The notes under the pieces were generated by a model. The model was not told the DNA's origin and searched no databases. It saw only the letters and a program-made list of their open reading frames with translations. Positions 35,426-45,700 of a stretch of 64,000 nucleotides of DNA are shown one piece after another. This DNA is from JAAURB01 sp049647265. GTDB lineage: Bacteria; Cyanobacteriota; Cyanobacteriia; Cyanobacteriales; Microcoleaceae. The stretch is taken from the NCBI GenBank assembly GCA_049647265.1, contig JBARXJ010000045.1:51312-115311 (forward strand). The letters run 5' to 3'. Position 1 is the first letter of the stretch. Each line of letters opens with the position of its first letter. A program made the position numbers and the translations under genes.

Positions 35426-36256
35426 TTAGGCTTTTTGTAACTGGATTATAGTTAATTCTGGCGGACAATTCCAACGTCCCGGAAAATAAGTGCCTAAACC
35501 GCGATTAACATAAAGCAAATTCTGCCCCACTGGATGTAACCCGGCTGACCATTCCCAATGTCTGAACATTTTTTTACAATCTGATTTAATGGGAATTAAA
35601 AACTTTAAGTGTGGCGGAAGTTGATTTTGAACTTTTTGTAACTTTTCAGGTAAAGTGCCAAAATTAGGAAAGACAATTTGACCCCCGTGAGTATGACCCG
35701 ATAACTGTAAATCTACTCGCCAAGGTTCAAGTAATTCGGCAGTATCTGGATTATGAGATAATACAATTCTGGGAATATCTTCATCTACTAATTCCATCAC
35801 AGATTTCGGTTCAAATTTACCGGAAAATAAATCCGCCAATCCTACTAATGCCAGTTTTTCTCCGAAAGGATAAACCACTTGATTAATTAATACTTCAATT
35901 CCAATCGAACTTAATCCTTTGATCACAATGGCTTCGGATTCGGGATAATAATAATCATGATTTCCTAAAATCGCATAAATTCCTATACGACTTTTTAAAT
36001 GTTTAAGATGCTGACTCAGTTGATGAATTGGGGAGGGATTATTAGTCACAAAATCTCCAGTTAATACAATGATATCCGGTTTAATTTCATTCGTTTGGGT
36101 AATCGCTTTAATGAGAAGTTTATCATTTAATCTTAATCCATCGTAATGTAAATCACTCAATTGAACAATGCGAATCCCATTGAGAGAAGCAGGTAAATTC
36201 GCGATTGCAACCGTAATTTGTTGTTGCTGAAGTGAACCTGTTAACCATTGATACAT
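35426..36256 (-). CDS. metallophosphoesterase
   Basis: Calcineurin-like phosphoesterase of 276 residues. Di-metal ligands: D-L-H (Q-L-S-D-L-H-Y-D-G), G-D-F (V-L-T-G-D-F-V-T-N), G-N-H-D (I-L-G-N-H-D-Y), S-H-N-P-D and G-H-T-H-G-G. Related membrane-associated enzymes (YkuE type) act on lipid phosphates, but this one has no membrane helix and its substrate is unknown. It is divergent from the redoxin gene, 112 bases apart. Confidence 0.92.
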   Translation of the reverse strand: MYQWLTGSLQQQQITVAIANLPASLNGIRIVQLSDLHYDGLRLNDKLLIKAITQTNEIKPDIIVLTGDFVTNNPSPIHQLSQHLKHLKSRIGIYAILGNHDYYYPESEAIVIKGLSSIGIEVLINQVVYPFGEKLALVGLADLFSGKFEPKSVMELVDEDIPRIVLSHNPDTAELLEPWRVDLQLSGHTHGGQIVFPNFGTLPEKLQKVQNQLPPHLKFLIPIKSDCKKMFRHWEWSAGLHPVGQNLLYVNRGLGTYFPGRWNCPPELTIIQLQKA

Positions 36257-36368
36257 AATTAGATCAAAATGCTGAAGGTCTAACTTCTATTGTAGCAATT
36301 GAGTTTCCTTATCTGATTTCAAACTGTTATATGATATACAACTGTAGAGATTAAAAGGAACCGTAATT

Positions 36369-36950
36369 ATGGCGTTAACGGCTTCAACCATGTTAGCATT
36401 AGGCACATCTGCCCCCGATTTTCAGTTAGCCAATGTCACCACTGGGGACACTATTTCTTTAGATACGTTTTCTGGGAAAAAAGCATTACTCGTGATGTTT
36501 ATTTGCCGTCATTGCCCATTTGTCAAGCATATTCAAACAGAATTGGCAAAAATCGGTCAAGATTACAGCGATCAAAATCTGGGTATTGTTGCCATTAGTT
36601 CTAATTCTGTACAAACTCATCCTCAAGATGGCCCCGATCAACTTAAAGAAATGGCACAGGAATTAAACTTTAATTTTCCTTATTGTTATGATGAAACCCA
36701 GGAAGTTGCTAAAGCCTATACTGCTGCTTGTACCCCTGACTTTTTCTTATTTGATAAAGACTTTAAACTCGTTTATCGGGGTCAACTCGATGAGAGTCGT
36801 CCGAGTAATGGAAAGCCTGTTACTGGGGCTGATTTACGGACAGCCATCGATGCAGTTTTAGCCGATAAACCTGTTACTTCAGAACAAATTCCCAGCGTCG
36901 GTTGTAATATAAAATGGCATCCAGGCGCAGAACCCAATTACTTTGGTTAA
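36369..36950 (+). CDS. thioredoxin-family (redoxin/AhpC-TSA type) protein
   Basis: Cytosolic redoxin of 193 residues with the fold start L-G-T-S-A-P-D-F-Q-L and the active-site motif F-I-C-R-H-C-P-F-V-K-H, a C-x-x-C pair. Further Cys in A-A-C-T-P-D-F-F-L-F and V-G-C-N-I-K-W. The closest known group is the cyanobacterial thioredoxin-like YHEC-type redoxins; the substrate is not known. Good ATG with a purine-rich leader (A-A-A-A-G-G-A). It is followed at once by the GTAGGG/CCCTAC hairpin. Confidence 0.9.
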   Translation: MALTASTMLALGTSAPDFQLANVTTGDTISLDTFSGKKALLVMFICRHCPFVKHIQTELAKIGQDYSDQNLGIVAISSNSVQTHPQDGPDQLKEMAQELNFNFPYCYDETQEVAKAYTAACTPDFFLFDKDFKLVYRGQLDESRPSNGKPVTGADLRTAIDAVLADKPVTSEQIPSVGCNIKWHPGAEPNYFG

Positions 36951-36960
36951 ACTGAGTTTT

Positions 36961-36990
36961 TGTAGGGCTGCGTTACAAACAGACCCTACA
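36961..36990. terminator. TGTAGGG/CCCTACA hairpin after the redoxin gene
   Basis: TGTAGGG and CCCTACA are perfect 7-bp arms around a 16-base loop, followed by ATTTT, 10 bases after the redoxin stop. It may end the convergent transcripts of the redoxin and DUF2243 genes, and it belongs to the same family of GTAGGG ends as the 22.8-23.0 kb repeat. Confidence 0.6.
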
Positions 36991-37024
36991 ATTTTCGAGG
37001 GATTATAGAGAGTAAATGACTGGA

Positions 37025-37519
37025 TTAATTCTCTGCTAGAGTTGTATTATTTTGCTGTTTTTGGATCATAAAACCAATCGCGATCGCTAATACACCCACT
37101 GCAATAAAACCAATATCCCAAGCTAATTGATTTACTCCAGGTTTAACATGATGAATTTGTAGAAGATGATGACTAATAATGCCTTCCACCACATTAAATA
37201 AACCTGCACCGATAGCAATTGAACCGATAAATGTAGAGGTTGACCAAGGAACATCTGGCTTTTTCCCCGCTAACCACAATACAATAATTCCAGCAATTGT
37301 CATTAACCAATCTAACAGATGAAATAAGCCATCACCAATCGTATTAAATTCTAAACCCGATACCGTTTTACCGGTTTCAACACTTGTAAACATATGATGC
37401 CATTGTAGAAGTTGATGAAACACAATCCCATCAAAAAAGCCGGCTTGACCTAACCCTAATAAAATCCCTGCAATCATTAATGGTCGGCGGTTATTCAGTT
37501 GAGTATTTTGTGTGTTCAT
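37025..37519 (-). CDS. DUF2243 membrane protein, cotranscribed with crtO
   Basis: Membrane protein of 164 residues with four hydrophobic helices. The G-I-L-L-G-L-G-Q-A-G-F-F-D-G-I-V-F-H-Q-L-L-Q-W-H-H-M motif and the later I-S-H-H-L-L-Q-I-H-H-V are the two His-rich repeats of DUF2243. Several His (H-H, H-Q) in hydrophobic surroundings could bind metal or heme; inference. It starts five bases after the crtO stop and is probably translated with it, so a role in carotenoid handling in the membrane is a reasonable hypothesis, although DUF2243 also occurs without crt genes elsewhere. Confidence 0.85.
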   Translation of the reverse strand: MNTQNTQLNNRRPLMIAGILLGLGQAGFFDGIVFHQLLQWHHMFTSVETGKTVSGLEFNTIGDGLFHLLDWLMTIAGIIVLWLAGKKPDVPWSTSTFIGSIAIGAGLFNVVEGIISHHLLQIHHVKPGVNQLAWDIGFIAVGVLAIAIGFMIQKQQNNTTLAEN

Positions 37520-37524
37520 ACTGT

Positions 37525-39210
37525 TTAATCTCCACTAAATACAGATTCAATCTTCTCGCCCATTTCTTTAATTTTTTGCACAATTGGTCTTTCTTCATTC
37601 AGTAAAACACGGGCGCAATTTCGTCCCGGCATCCCTGAAATTGAACCTCCCGGATGAGTTCCAGCCCCGGTTAAATATAACCCTTCAATTGGAGTTTTAT
37701 AATTGGCAATTTCGGGTAACGGCCGGAAACAGAGCATTTGATCTAAGGTCATATCAATATGATAATAATTGCCTTTGTATGCCCCTAAACGTTCGCCTAA
37801 TTCAGCCGGACTTTCTACGCGGCGGGCAATGATTGCATCTTTGACATTGGGGGCATAATCCGCTAATTTATCAATCACTCGATCTGCGACTTTATTCTTT
37901 AATTCATCCGTCCAACCTGTCCCTTTTAAACCTGTTCCTTCTAACCCGGCAATTTGATAAGGGGCAAAAAATTCAATCCATAAAGTATGTTGACCTTCCG
38001 GTGCCATAGACGGGTCTAAAACAGTCGGAACATCCAAATACATTGAGGGATTTTCATCTGGAATAATTCCCATGCTTGGTAAAGCATGAGCCGCTTCTAC
38101 ATGATTAACAGAATCAGCAATTAAAACCGAACCGACTAAATATTCATCTCTATGATTAAACCGTTCAAAACGAGGGGCTTCAGACAGGGCGCAATCAATT
38201 TTAAGGATGGTTTCATTGTTATTTACAATTCGTCTTTCGAGTCTTTCTCGTAAGTTGGCATCGGCGGCATCACTGGCTGCTTTCGGTACCATATTTAAAA
38301 ATAAACGACGGGCATCAATATTAGAAATAACTGCTGTTTTAGCCCGGTATTCTTCGCCGTTATGGGTTCTAACTCCTTCCGCCCGACCATTATTACCGAT
38401 TAATATCTGTTCAACGCTACGGTCACATAATACGGTTCCGCCCTTGTCTTTAACTAAATTGAGTAATGCTTGAGTTAAAGCGCCTGTACCCCCCTTGGGT
38501 CTTGCCATACCGGGATGATGACGCATTGCCATCATTAATGAACCAATACCGATGGTTTTTTGAGAGGGTGGCGCACCAAATTCTGATGCTAGCCGGGCTA
38601 AAGGTGCTTTTAAAAACTCAGAATCAAACCAATATTCTAAGGTATCTTTGGGAGAGGTTAGCATGGTGCGAATTAAATCGAGCGTTTTATCAACACCGCC
38701 CAAAGTCGATAATAAATCTTGAATATTATTAAGTCCGTAATTGCCGGCAATATCAATAATTGATTTCGGTGGGGCGTTAAACATCGGTTGAATGCCTTTC
38801 ATTAACCGCTGCCAAAAATCGATAAATTCTCCATATTTTTGGGCATCTCTTTGATTAAAACGGGCAATTTCAGCTATTGTTTTTTCAACTGATTTATGTG
38901 CTAAAAAATATTCACCATTGGGATTAGGACAAAATGTCACCGGGTCACAATAAAGATATTCTAAGCCGTATTTATTCAGTTCTAATTCTTCGACAACAGG
39001 CCCTAAATGAATAAATTCATGATCGATGGCACAGAGATTAAATTTAAATCCAGGTGCCTCTTCTGGCATCGCTTCTTCTGTGGTTGCGCCGCCTCCTGGA
39101 ATGGAGCGTTTTTCGAGTAGTAAGACGCTGTAACCTTCTTTGAGTAAATATGCAGCACATACCAGACCATTGTGTCCTGCACCAATGATAACTACGTCGT
39201 AAGTTGGCAT
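37525..39210 (-). CDS. crtO: beta-carotene ketolase, CrtO type
   Basis: FAD-dependent enzyme of about 561 residues related to CrtI desaturases. CrtO oxidises beta-carotene at C4 to echinenone. It starts V-V-I-I-G-A-G-H-N-G-L-V-C-A-A-Y (dinucleotide-binding fold), then P-G-G-G-A-T-T-E, and A-I-D-H-E-F-I-H-L-G-P; the end has L-T-G-A-G-T-H-P-G-G-S-I-S-G-M-P-G-R-N-C-A. It matches what I know of Synechocystis Slr0088 along nearly its full length, including P-K-G-G-T-G-A-L-T. The longer reading adds 16 residues of no conserved look; ATG 39210 is chosen. It is 151 bases behind crtB on the same strand and directly before DUF2243. Confidence 0.93.
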   Translation of the reverse strand: MPTYDVVIIGAGHNGLVCAAYLLKEGYSVLLLEKRSIPGGGATTEEAMPEEAPGFKFNLCAIDHEFIHLGPVVEELELNKYGLEYLYCDPVTFCPNPNGEYFLAHKSVEKTIAEIARFNQRDAQKYGEFIDFWQRLMKGIQPMFNAPPKSIIDIAGNYGLNNIQDLLSTLGGVDKTLDLIRTMLTSPKDTLEYWFDSEFLKAPLARLASEFGAPPSQKTIGIGSLMMAMRHHPGMARPKGGTGALTQALLNLVKDKGGTVLCDRSVEQILIGNNGRAEGVRTHNGEEYRAKTAVISNIDARRLFLNMVPKAASDAADANLRERLERRIVNNNETILKIDCALSEAPRFERFNHRDEYLVGSVLIADSVNHVEAAHALPSMGIIPDENPSMYLDVPTVLDPSMAPEGQHTLWIEFFAPYQIAGLEGTGLKGTGWTDELKNKVADRVIDKLADYAPNVKDAIIARRVESPAELGERLGAYKGNYYHIDMTLDQMLCFRPLPEIANYKTPIEGLYLTGAGTHPGGSISGMPGRNCARVLLNEERPIVQKIKEMGEKIESVFSGD

Positions 39211-39361
39211 GAAAGTTGTATTTTTAGCGATTAGTTTAATCGTAGATGAATTAAACAACCACTACAATCTATCTAAAGAATTAGATTATAAAAATAACAA
39301 CTCAAGCCGATATTAAATGGATTTAAATAGGAGAAAGTCAGAACCTGCTGAGCGGATTAAA

Positions 39362-40285
39362 CTACAACACCCTAGACCGCATAAATGCTATCGGTAAATA
39401 CAGTAACTTTCGTCCTAACGGAACATAAGCCCGCTGATTAAATACATCATATTGATTGCGTTCAATTTGATCTAAAATCTTGCTGTAAAGCATTAACGCC
39501 GTCCACACGGGCCAGCGAATATCAGAACTTAAGACTCGAATTCCGCTTTCTGCTGTGGTATAGATTTTCCGGGCGCGTTGAATTTGAAATTGCATAAACG
39601 CTTTCCAACGCTCATCAACAATTCCTTTGAGTAAATCGTCCTCTGTATAATCAAATAAAGCCAGTTCTTCTAAGGGTAAATAAATCCGTCCTCGGCGGGC
39701 ATCTTCCCCGACATCGCGTAAAATATTAGTCAGTTGATTGGCAATACCCAAGGCGATCGCTTCTTCTGTGGGAATATAAGGTTGTGGAGCGCTCCAGGGG
39801 GCGGTATTGGCTGACTCAACCCCCATGACTGCCATCGACATTAGCCCAACTGTCCCAGCTACCCGATAACAATACAGTTCTAGATCTTCGTAGGTTTCAT
39901 AACGACTACGGTACAGATCCATCCGCTGGCCGGCAATCATATCCCGAAAGGGTTGAATTTCAATGGGAAAGCGGCTGAGGGTATCGACTAAGGCGACATC
40001 CTCATCTTCAACCGGATGGCCGGCAAACACCGACTCTAGGTGTTGTTCCCATTTGTCTAAGGTTTCTACCGTTGTCGAACCTGCCATTGGCCCGTCTACC
40101 AGCTCATCGGTGCGGCGACACCAGACATAAATTGCCCAAATTGCTCGGCGTTTTGGCTCTGGCATGAGCTGAGTCCCGAGATAAAATGTTTTAGAGTACT
40201 CTGCCGTAATCTGACGACAAAGTTCATAAGAATCTTCCAATGAAGCCAGCATTCTTGTGCAGGGTAGTTTCGACAGTTGTAGCAT
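39362..40285 (-). CDS. crtB: phytoene synthase
   Basis: Enzyme of about 307 residues condensing two geranylgeranyl diphosphates to phytoene, first step of carotenoid synthesis. It has the two Asp-rich motifs R-R-T-D-E-L-V-D-G and I-L-R-D-V-G-E-D, and the conserved F-Y-L-G-T-Q-L-M and W-A-I-Y-V-W-C-R-R. The reading can extend 35 residues to a TTG at 40390, four bases after the crtP stop, but the ATG at 40285 (M-L-Q-L-S-K) matches the start of known cyanobacterial CrtB proteins. crtP lies directly upstream, so both are cotranscribed. Confidence 0.96.
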   Translation of the reverse strand: MLQLSKLPCTRMLASLEDSYELCRQITAEYSKTFYLGTQLMPEPKRRAIWAIYVWCRRTDELVDGPMAGSTTVETLDKWEQHLESVFAGHPVEDEDVALVDTLSRFPIEIQPFRDMIAGQRMDLYRSRYETYEDLELYCYRVAGTVGLMSMAVMGVESANTAPWSAPQPYIPTEEAIALGIANQLTNILRDVGEDARRGRIYLPLEELALFDYTEDDLLKGIVDERWKAFMQFQIQRARKIYTTAESGIRVLSSDIRWPVWTALMLYSKILDQIERNQYDVFNQRAYVPLGRKLLYLPIAFMRSRVL

Positions 40286-40394
40286 TCGTTTTTTCAGCTC
40301 TGAGCGCTCTGCTGTAGTCAATGTTTTAGGGAGATGAAACAGGGGAATGGAACAAAAAGAGGATCGCCCAAATTGATCCAGATTATTCAAGCTA

Positions 40395-41807
40395 TTAACC
40401 GACGTTCGCAGTTGCCATATCGGGTTGATTTTGGCTCAAGTTTGGGCGCTGATTAATCGCTTGCGCTGTTAGTTTACCAGAAAGTACTGCACCTTCCATA
40501 CTGGCTAAGTAACGTTGCATCGTGTAATCTCCCGTCAGATAGAAATTTGGAATTGATGTCACCTGATCGGGACGGCAAGCTTGACGGCCAGGAGTGGCTT
40601 TGTAAACAGATCGAGGGGTTTTAACAACATGGGATTTCAAAAGCTTCGCCCGGTGGGGAATTTCATCGGGGAATAATTTTTCCAATTCTGCCATGGTTGC
40701 AGCAACAATTTCCTCATCGGACTTGCTCACCCAATCTTTCGCCGGAGCCAATACCAACTCTAACATGGAGCGATCCGGGTTAGCGTATTCTTTGCAGGTG
40801 TTGCTCATATCAGCATAGACACTGAGTAGGGGCGACCGAGAAAACAGCAGGTGATCGATCTCGGTGAGTTTGCGGTCAAACCACAGATGGACATTAATCA
40901 CAGGAACCCCTTCTAAGCCCTGTAATTGCTCGAATTCCGGACGTTTTTGCCACGGTTTAGGTAACATCACCTTCAACGGGTCTACTGGCATAGCAGAGAC
41001 GTAAAGATCGGCGCTAAGCGTATAATCCGGTTCACCATTTACCCCCCGAATCAAAAATCCTTTAACAGATTCATCTTCGTTGAGTAAAAATTCCTTAATG
41101 GGGGCGTTTAGATGAACTTCTCCGCCGCGTTCGGTAATATAATCTACTAGCGGTTGACAAAGACGTTCTGTGGGAGATCCATCTAAAAATGCCATTTTAG
41201 AGCCGTTTTTCTCCTGTAAGAAACGGTTCAAGGCAGTTAAAATCACCGTCGAAGAAATTTCATCGGGGTCGATAAAGTTCAACGCCTTAGACATGGCAAT
41301 AAACACTTCTTTTTCTACCCGTGGCGGCACATTCTGCTTTTTCAGCCATTCGGAAAAAGAATATTTATCCATCTCTTCAACGTACTTCTGACCATTGACG
41401 ATGGCGGGAATTAAACCTAAACCAAACCGTATTTTCTCAGGCCAGGTCAACATATCGTTATTCCGCAGAATAGCAATCATCCCATTGACGGGGGCCGGTA
41501 AGTCCGGAAAATCGAAGCGAGAATAGGTCCCCGGCTTCGTTGGCTGATTGAAAATCATGCTATGCTCTTTCCATTGCAAGCGATCCTCAATATCCAATTC
41601 CTTAAACAGTTGCAACATATTGGGATAAGCCCCAAAGAAAATGTGCAACCCCGTCTCATACCAGTCCCCGTCTTCATCTTTCCAGGCGGCAACTTTTCCT
41701 CCTAAGACATCTCGTCGCTCTAAGACAATGGGGGTGTGTCCTAAATCTGTGAGATACTTAGCACAAGATAATCCAGCTAAACCAGCTCCGGCGATCGCAA
41801 CTCGCAT
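40395..41807 (-). CDS. crtP: 15-cis-phytoene desaturase, plant type
   Basis: FAD enzyme of 470 residues on the thylakoid membrane that introduces two double bases bonds into phytoene, giving zeta-carotene, with plastoquinone as acceptor. The N-terminus R-V-A-I-A-G-A-G-L-A-G-L-S-C-A is the dinucleotide fold, then V-L-G-G-K-V-A-A-W, G-L-H-I-F-F-G-A-Y-P-N and F-L-D-G-S-P-T-E-R-L. The end has F-Y-L-T-G-D-Y-T-M-Q-R-Y-L-A-S-M-E-G-A. This is the CrtP/PDS type of cyanobacteria and plants, not bacterial CrtI. It is first in the minus-strand cluster crtP-crtB-crtO-DUF2243. Confidence 0.97.
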   Translation of the reverse strand: MRVAIAGAGLAGLSCAKYLTDLGHTPIVLERRDVLGGKVAAWKDEDGDWYETGLHIFFGAYPNMLQLFKELDIEDRLQWKEHSMIFNQPTKPGTYSRFDFPDLPAPVNGMIAILRNNDMLTWPEKIRFGLGLIPAIVNGQKYVEEMDKYSFSEWLKKQNVPPRVEKEVFIAMSKALNFIDPDEISSTVILTALNRFLQEKNGSKMAFLDGSPTERLCQPLVDYITERGGEVHLNAPIKEFLLNEDESVKGFLIRGVNGEPDYTLSADLYVSAMPVDPLKVMLPKPWQKRPEFEQLQGLEGVPVINVHLWFDRKLTEIDHLLFSRSPLLSVYADMSNTCKEYANPDRSMLELVLAPAKDWVSKSDEEIVAATMAELEKLFPDEIPHRAKLLKSHVVKTPRSVYKATPGRQACRPDQVTSIPNFYLTGDYTMQRYLASMEGAVLSGKLTAQAINQRPNLSQNQPDMATANVG

Positions 41808-42710
41808 CTTATACCCTTCACTACATTGGCATTAATTTCGTTCTCATTATAGTTTACATCTCGTTACATTTAAAGGCAGACTTTTCCTAAATTTATTCAT
41901 AAACTCAGCAAACACCAGCCCTCAGAAGGGGTTTGAGGATGTTAGAGAGTTGTGAATTGATTCACTCTAGCTGCCTTGTGTTGCCGATGCTACCCACCTC
42001 AATGTACTCACCAAAGTCAAACAATAGGTTAAAATACGGAGATAACACGGGGTTAAGCGATCGGAAATTCGTTAAAAACCGAGCTAAAATAGAAACAGGC
42101 TGTTTCAGTCAGTCTCAGCCTTGTTGAAGCGATTGTCAAGTTAGCTTGCAACTGTTTGGGTGAACTTTAACGTTGTCCCTCAATCATGTTGAAGTCCACT
42201 AAAGATTTAAGGGTGTTGTATTTTTAACCTTAGTAAAAATGCATTAATATTCTGTTTGGGTTACCCTCTGTTGACAGCCTCTCAGTCTCAAGTATTATTT
42301 GCTGATTTTCTCAGTATTTTTTGGGGTGAGCATCTATACTAATTCTTAAAGCAGAAATATAACAAAGCTGAGTAGTGCTTGATGAGTCAAAGTTATATTC
42401 CTTTGAGATCATAACAGCGATCTTGATTGATGGGCAGACACATTTGTTGTGAATGTTGTACAAAGGCAGTGTATCTGATTATAAACTCCCTCCCTAAAAC
42501 CCTCTTTTAAATGCTCATCTAAATTTAACCCTAGACCAACTGTACTCATTCTTGAAGCGAAGTGAGGAGCTAGACTATGAAGTAGTTTAAGATATAAATT
42601 TTAATAAAGTTAAGAAACCTTATTGACTCTGATCTCATCTTTAAGGTTAAAAGGGAATTATTCATCCTGAAACCAGTAATTATTTAATTAATAAACTCAA
42701 AAGTAATATC
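41808..42710. other. about 900-base divergent gap between crtP and the giant gene
   Basis: Largest gene-free stretch of the window. It should hold the promoters of the carotenoid cluster (left) and of the giant surface protein (right). A 64-codon frame near 41933-42127 has no family resemblance and is not called. From about 42580 to 42710 the sequence is strongly AT-rich, as expected for the giant gene's leader; no clear ribosome-binding site precedes its ATG. No RNA gene or repeat recognised. Confidence 0.4.
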
Positions 42711-45700
42711 ATGATTAATATTGAAAATTCTTTAAACTCATTTCAACTTCAAACCCAAAAATCAACAAACCCAGCGAACTCTAGAGGGTTAATTATTATT
42801 GATTCTAGGGTTCAAGACTATCACTTGCTATTATCTGCCATTAATATTCCAGCAGACACGTTAATTCTTGACAGTGATAATGATGGCGTAATCACCATTA
42901 CAAACCTGCTCAAAAATAATCAGAGATGGAATAGGCTATATTTATTTTGTCATGGGAAACCCGGAGAAATACAACTCGGGAAGACTCGACTTAATTTTAA
43001 TACAATTAAAGAATATAAATCTCAGCTTCAGCAATGGAATATTACAGATATTTTACTCTATAGCTGTTCTGTTGCCTCAAAATCAAACCCTAAAAATAAT
43101 CAATTTTTACAGCAGCTTCATCACCTAACAAATGCGTCGGTTGCCGCCTCTTCTACAGCGATAGGTTGTGCCGAAAAAGGGGGGGATTGGCAACTGGATT
43201 TTAGTTTAGGTTCAGTTCTATCCTCTACTGCTTTTTCTTTGCCAATTCTAACGAGTTATCCTCATACTTTAGTGATTGAATTTGAAGAGTCAGAGAATAA
43301 TTTACCTCAACTGAATGCGAGTTCAGCGGCTTGGGGAGATATAGATAATGATGGTACTTTTGAGATTGTTATTACCGGATTAGATGAAGCCGGAAATCCA
43401 ATTGCTGAAATTTATCAGAATAATAATAACAATTTTAATCCGATTCAATCTCGCTTAGAAGGCGTATCTGCGGGTTCGATAGATTTGGGAGATTATGATA
43501 ATGATAATAACTTAGATTTTTTAATCACAGGATTAGATGAAACAGAAACACCCAGAACTTTAATTTATCGGAATAATCCAGAAGGAAATAATAATAATAG
43601 CGACAATAATGATAATGATAGATTTCAAGAATTTAGTATTCCTGTCGGAGTTAGCAATAGTGATGCGATCTGGATAGACTTTGATAACGACGGAGATCGA
43701 GATATTCTCTTAACCGGACAAACGGCAGAAGGATTACCTTTTTCAGGGATTTATCAAAATGATAACAGTATGTTTGCGCCAATTGCTGCGGATTTAACGC
43801 CTGTTTTTTCAAGTAGCGTCGCAGCAGGAGATTATGATGGCGATGGGGATGAAGATCTGGTTATTACAGGGAATAATGGCAGCGATCCAGTCTCGATAAT
43901 TTACCAAAATAATAACGGTATTTTTACCAATATTAATGCAGCGATCGCAGGAGTACAAAATGGATCGGTCGCTTGGGGAGATTATGATAATGATGGAGAT
44001 TTAGATTTAATCTTAGCGGGAAACAACGGTGTAGTAGAAATTGCTAGGATTTATCAAAATAATAATAATACTTTTGTCCAACTGGGAGAAGATATTGCCC
44101 CGTTAGTAGCCTTTGGAGAGACTACAGTTGCATGGCAAGATTATGATAATGATGGGGATCTCGATGCGGTTGTAGCAGGCGTAGGGGTAGGCGGTGCCCC
44201 AGGTCTAACGGTATACGAGAATGATATTGAGAACGGGAGTTTTATCAATCCAGTGATACTTCTCAATGCGGGTACTGTTTCAGATATTGCCACAGCAGAC
44301 ACTGATGGGGATGGGGATCTAGATTTGCTGGTGAGTGGATCGAATACTCAGATTTATACAAATACCGGCGCTGACCTTAACGTTAACACTCCCCCCACTG
44401 TACCCGTATTAGGAAATCCAGACCCTACGGAAAGTACCGTAAACTTGAGTTGGGAAGCGGCAAGCGATCTAGAAACTCCTGCTGCTGCCTTAACTTATAA
44501 TCTGCGAGTGGGAACCACACCCGGCGCTTCAGACGTTGTTAACCCAACTTCAGCTACCCCATCTTCTGGAAATGTCGGTTCAAATATCAATTGGCAACTG
44601 ACTAATTTAGAACCAGGAACTTACTATTGGTCTGTTGAAGCGGTTGATACTGCCTATGCTACCTCTGAATTTGCCATAGAAAGTAGCTTTACAATTGAAC
44701 CCCCTCAGCCCCCTCAGTTTAATGAATTGAACCTGGGTTTACCCGATCTCAGAAACGGATCTGTCGCTTGGGGAGATTATGATAATAGTGGAACTTTGGA
44801 TCTTCTGATCGCAGGAGAAGATGTTACGGGCGCTGCTTTTACTCAAATTTATCGCAATGCTGGCGGTGGGTTGGGAGCGGTTAATGCTGGACTACCGGGA
44901 GTGACAGCTAGCGCGGTAGATTGGGGAGATTATGATAATGATGGAAATTTAGACTTTATTATTGCGGGAAATGATCCGATAAACGGCAATGATATTGCCC
45001 GAATTTATCAAAACCAAGGTAATGATAGCTTCCTCAATATTGGCGCTGGATTAATTGGGGTGAGTAATGGTGCGGCTATTTGGGGAGATTATGATAACGA
45101 TGGGGATCTAGATGTCTTTATCGCCGGAGACAGTAACGGTATCCCAACTGCAACAATTTATCGTAACGAAATGGCTGAGGGGATGGGTTTTGTTAATGCC
45201 AACTCACCATTAACCCCAGTCCGGAATGCTGCTGCTGCTTGGGGAGATTATGATAACGATGGGGATCTAGATTTAGTTGTGACAGGAAATGACGGTACGA
45301 ATCCTGTTTCTACACTGTATCGTAATGATAATGGAATTTTTGTTAACTCAAACGCAGCCTTAACTAACGTAGAAAATGGATCGGTTGGTTGGGGAGATTA
45401 TGACGGAGATGGAAATCTTGATTTACTCCTAACCGGTTCGGATGGAAATACAGCCGTTTCCGAAATTCATCGCAACCTGGGTGGCAGTTTCACCAATATT
45501 AACGCCGGGTTAATTGGGGTACAGCAAGGAGAGGGAGACTGGGGAGATGTTGATAATGATGGGGATCTCGATATCGTTATCACCGGAGTTGATACTCTGG
45601 GTAACCCAACCTCTGCCATTTATCAAAATAATGGTGTTGCTGGCTTTACCCTTTTAGATCCTTCAGGATTAGCAAATTTACAATCGAGTTCTGTTGCATG

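Noticed and set aside
41933..42127. 64-codon frame upstream of crtP
   Set aside because: No resemblance to known proteins and no clear start signal; lies in an AT-rich divergent promoter region.
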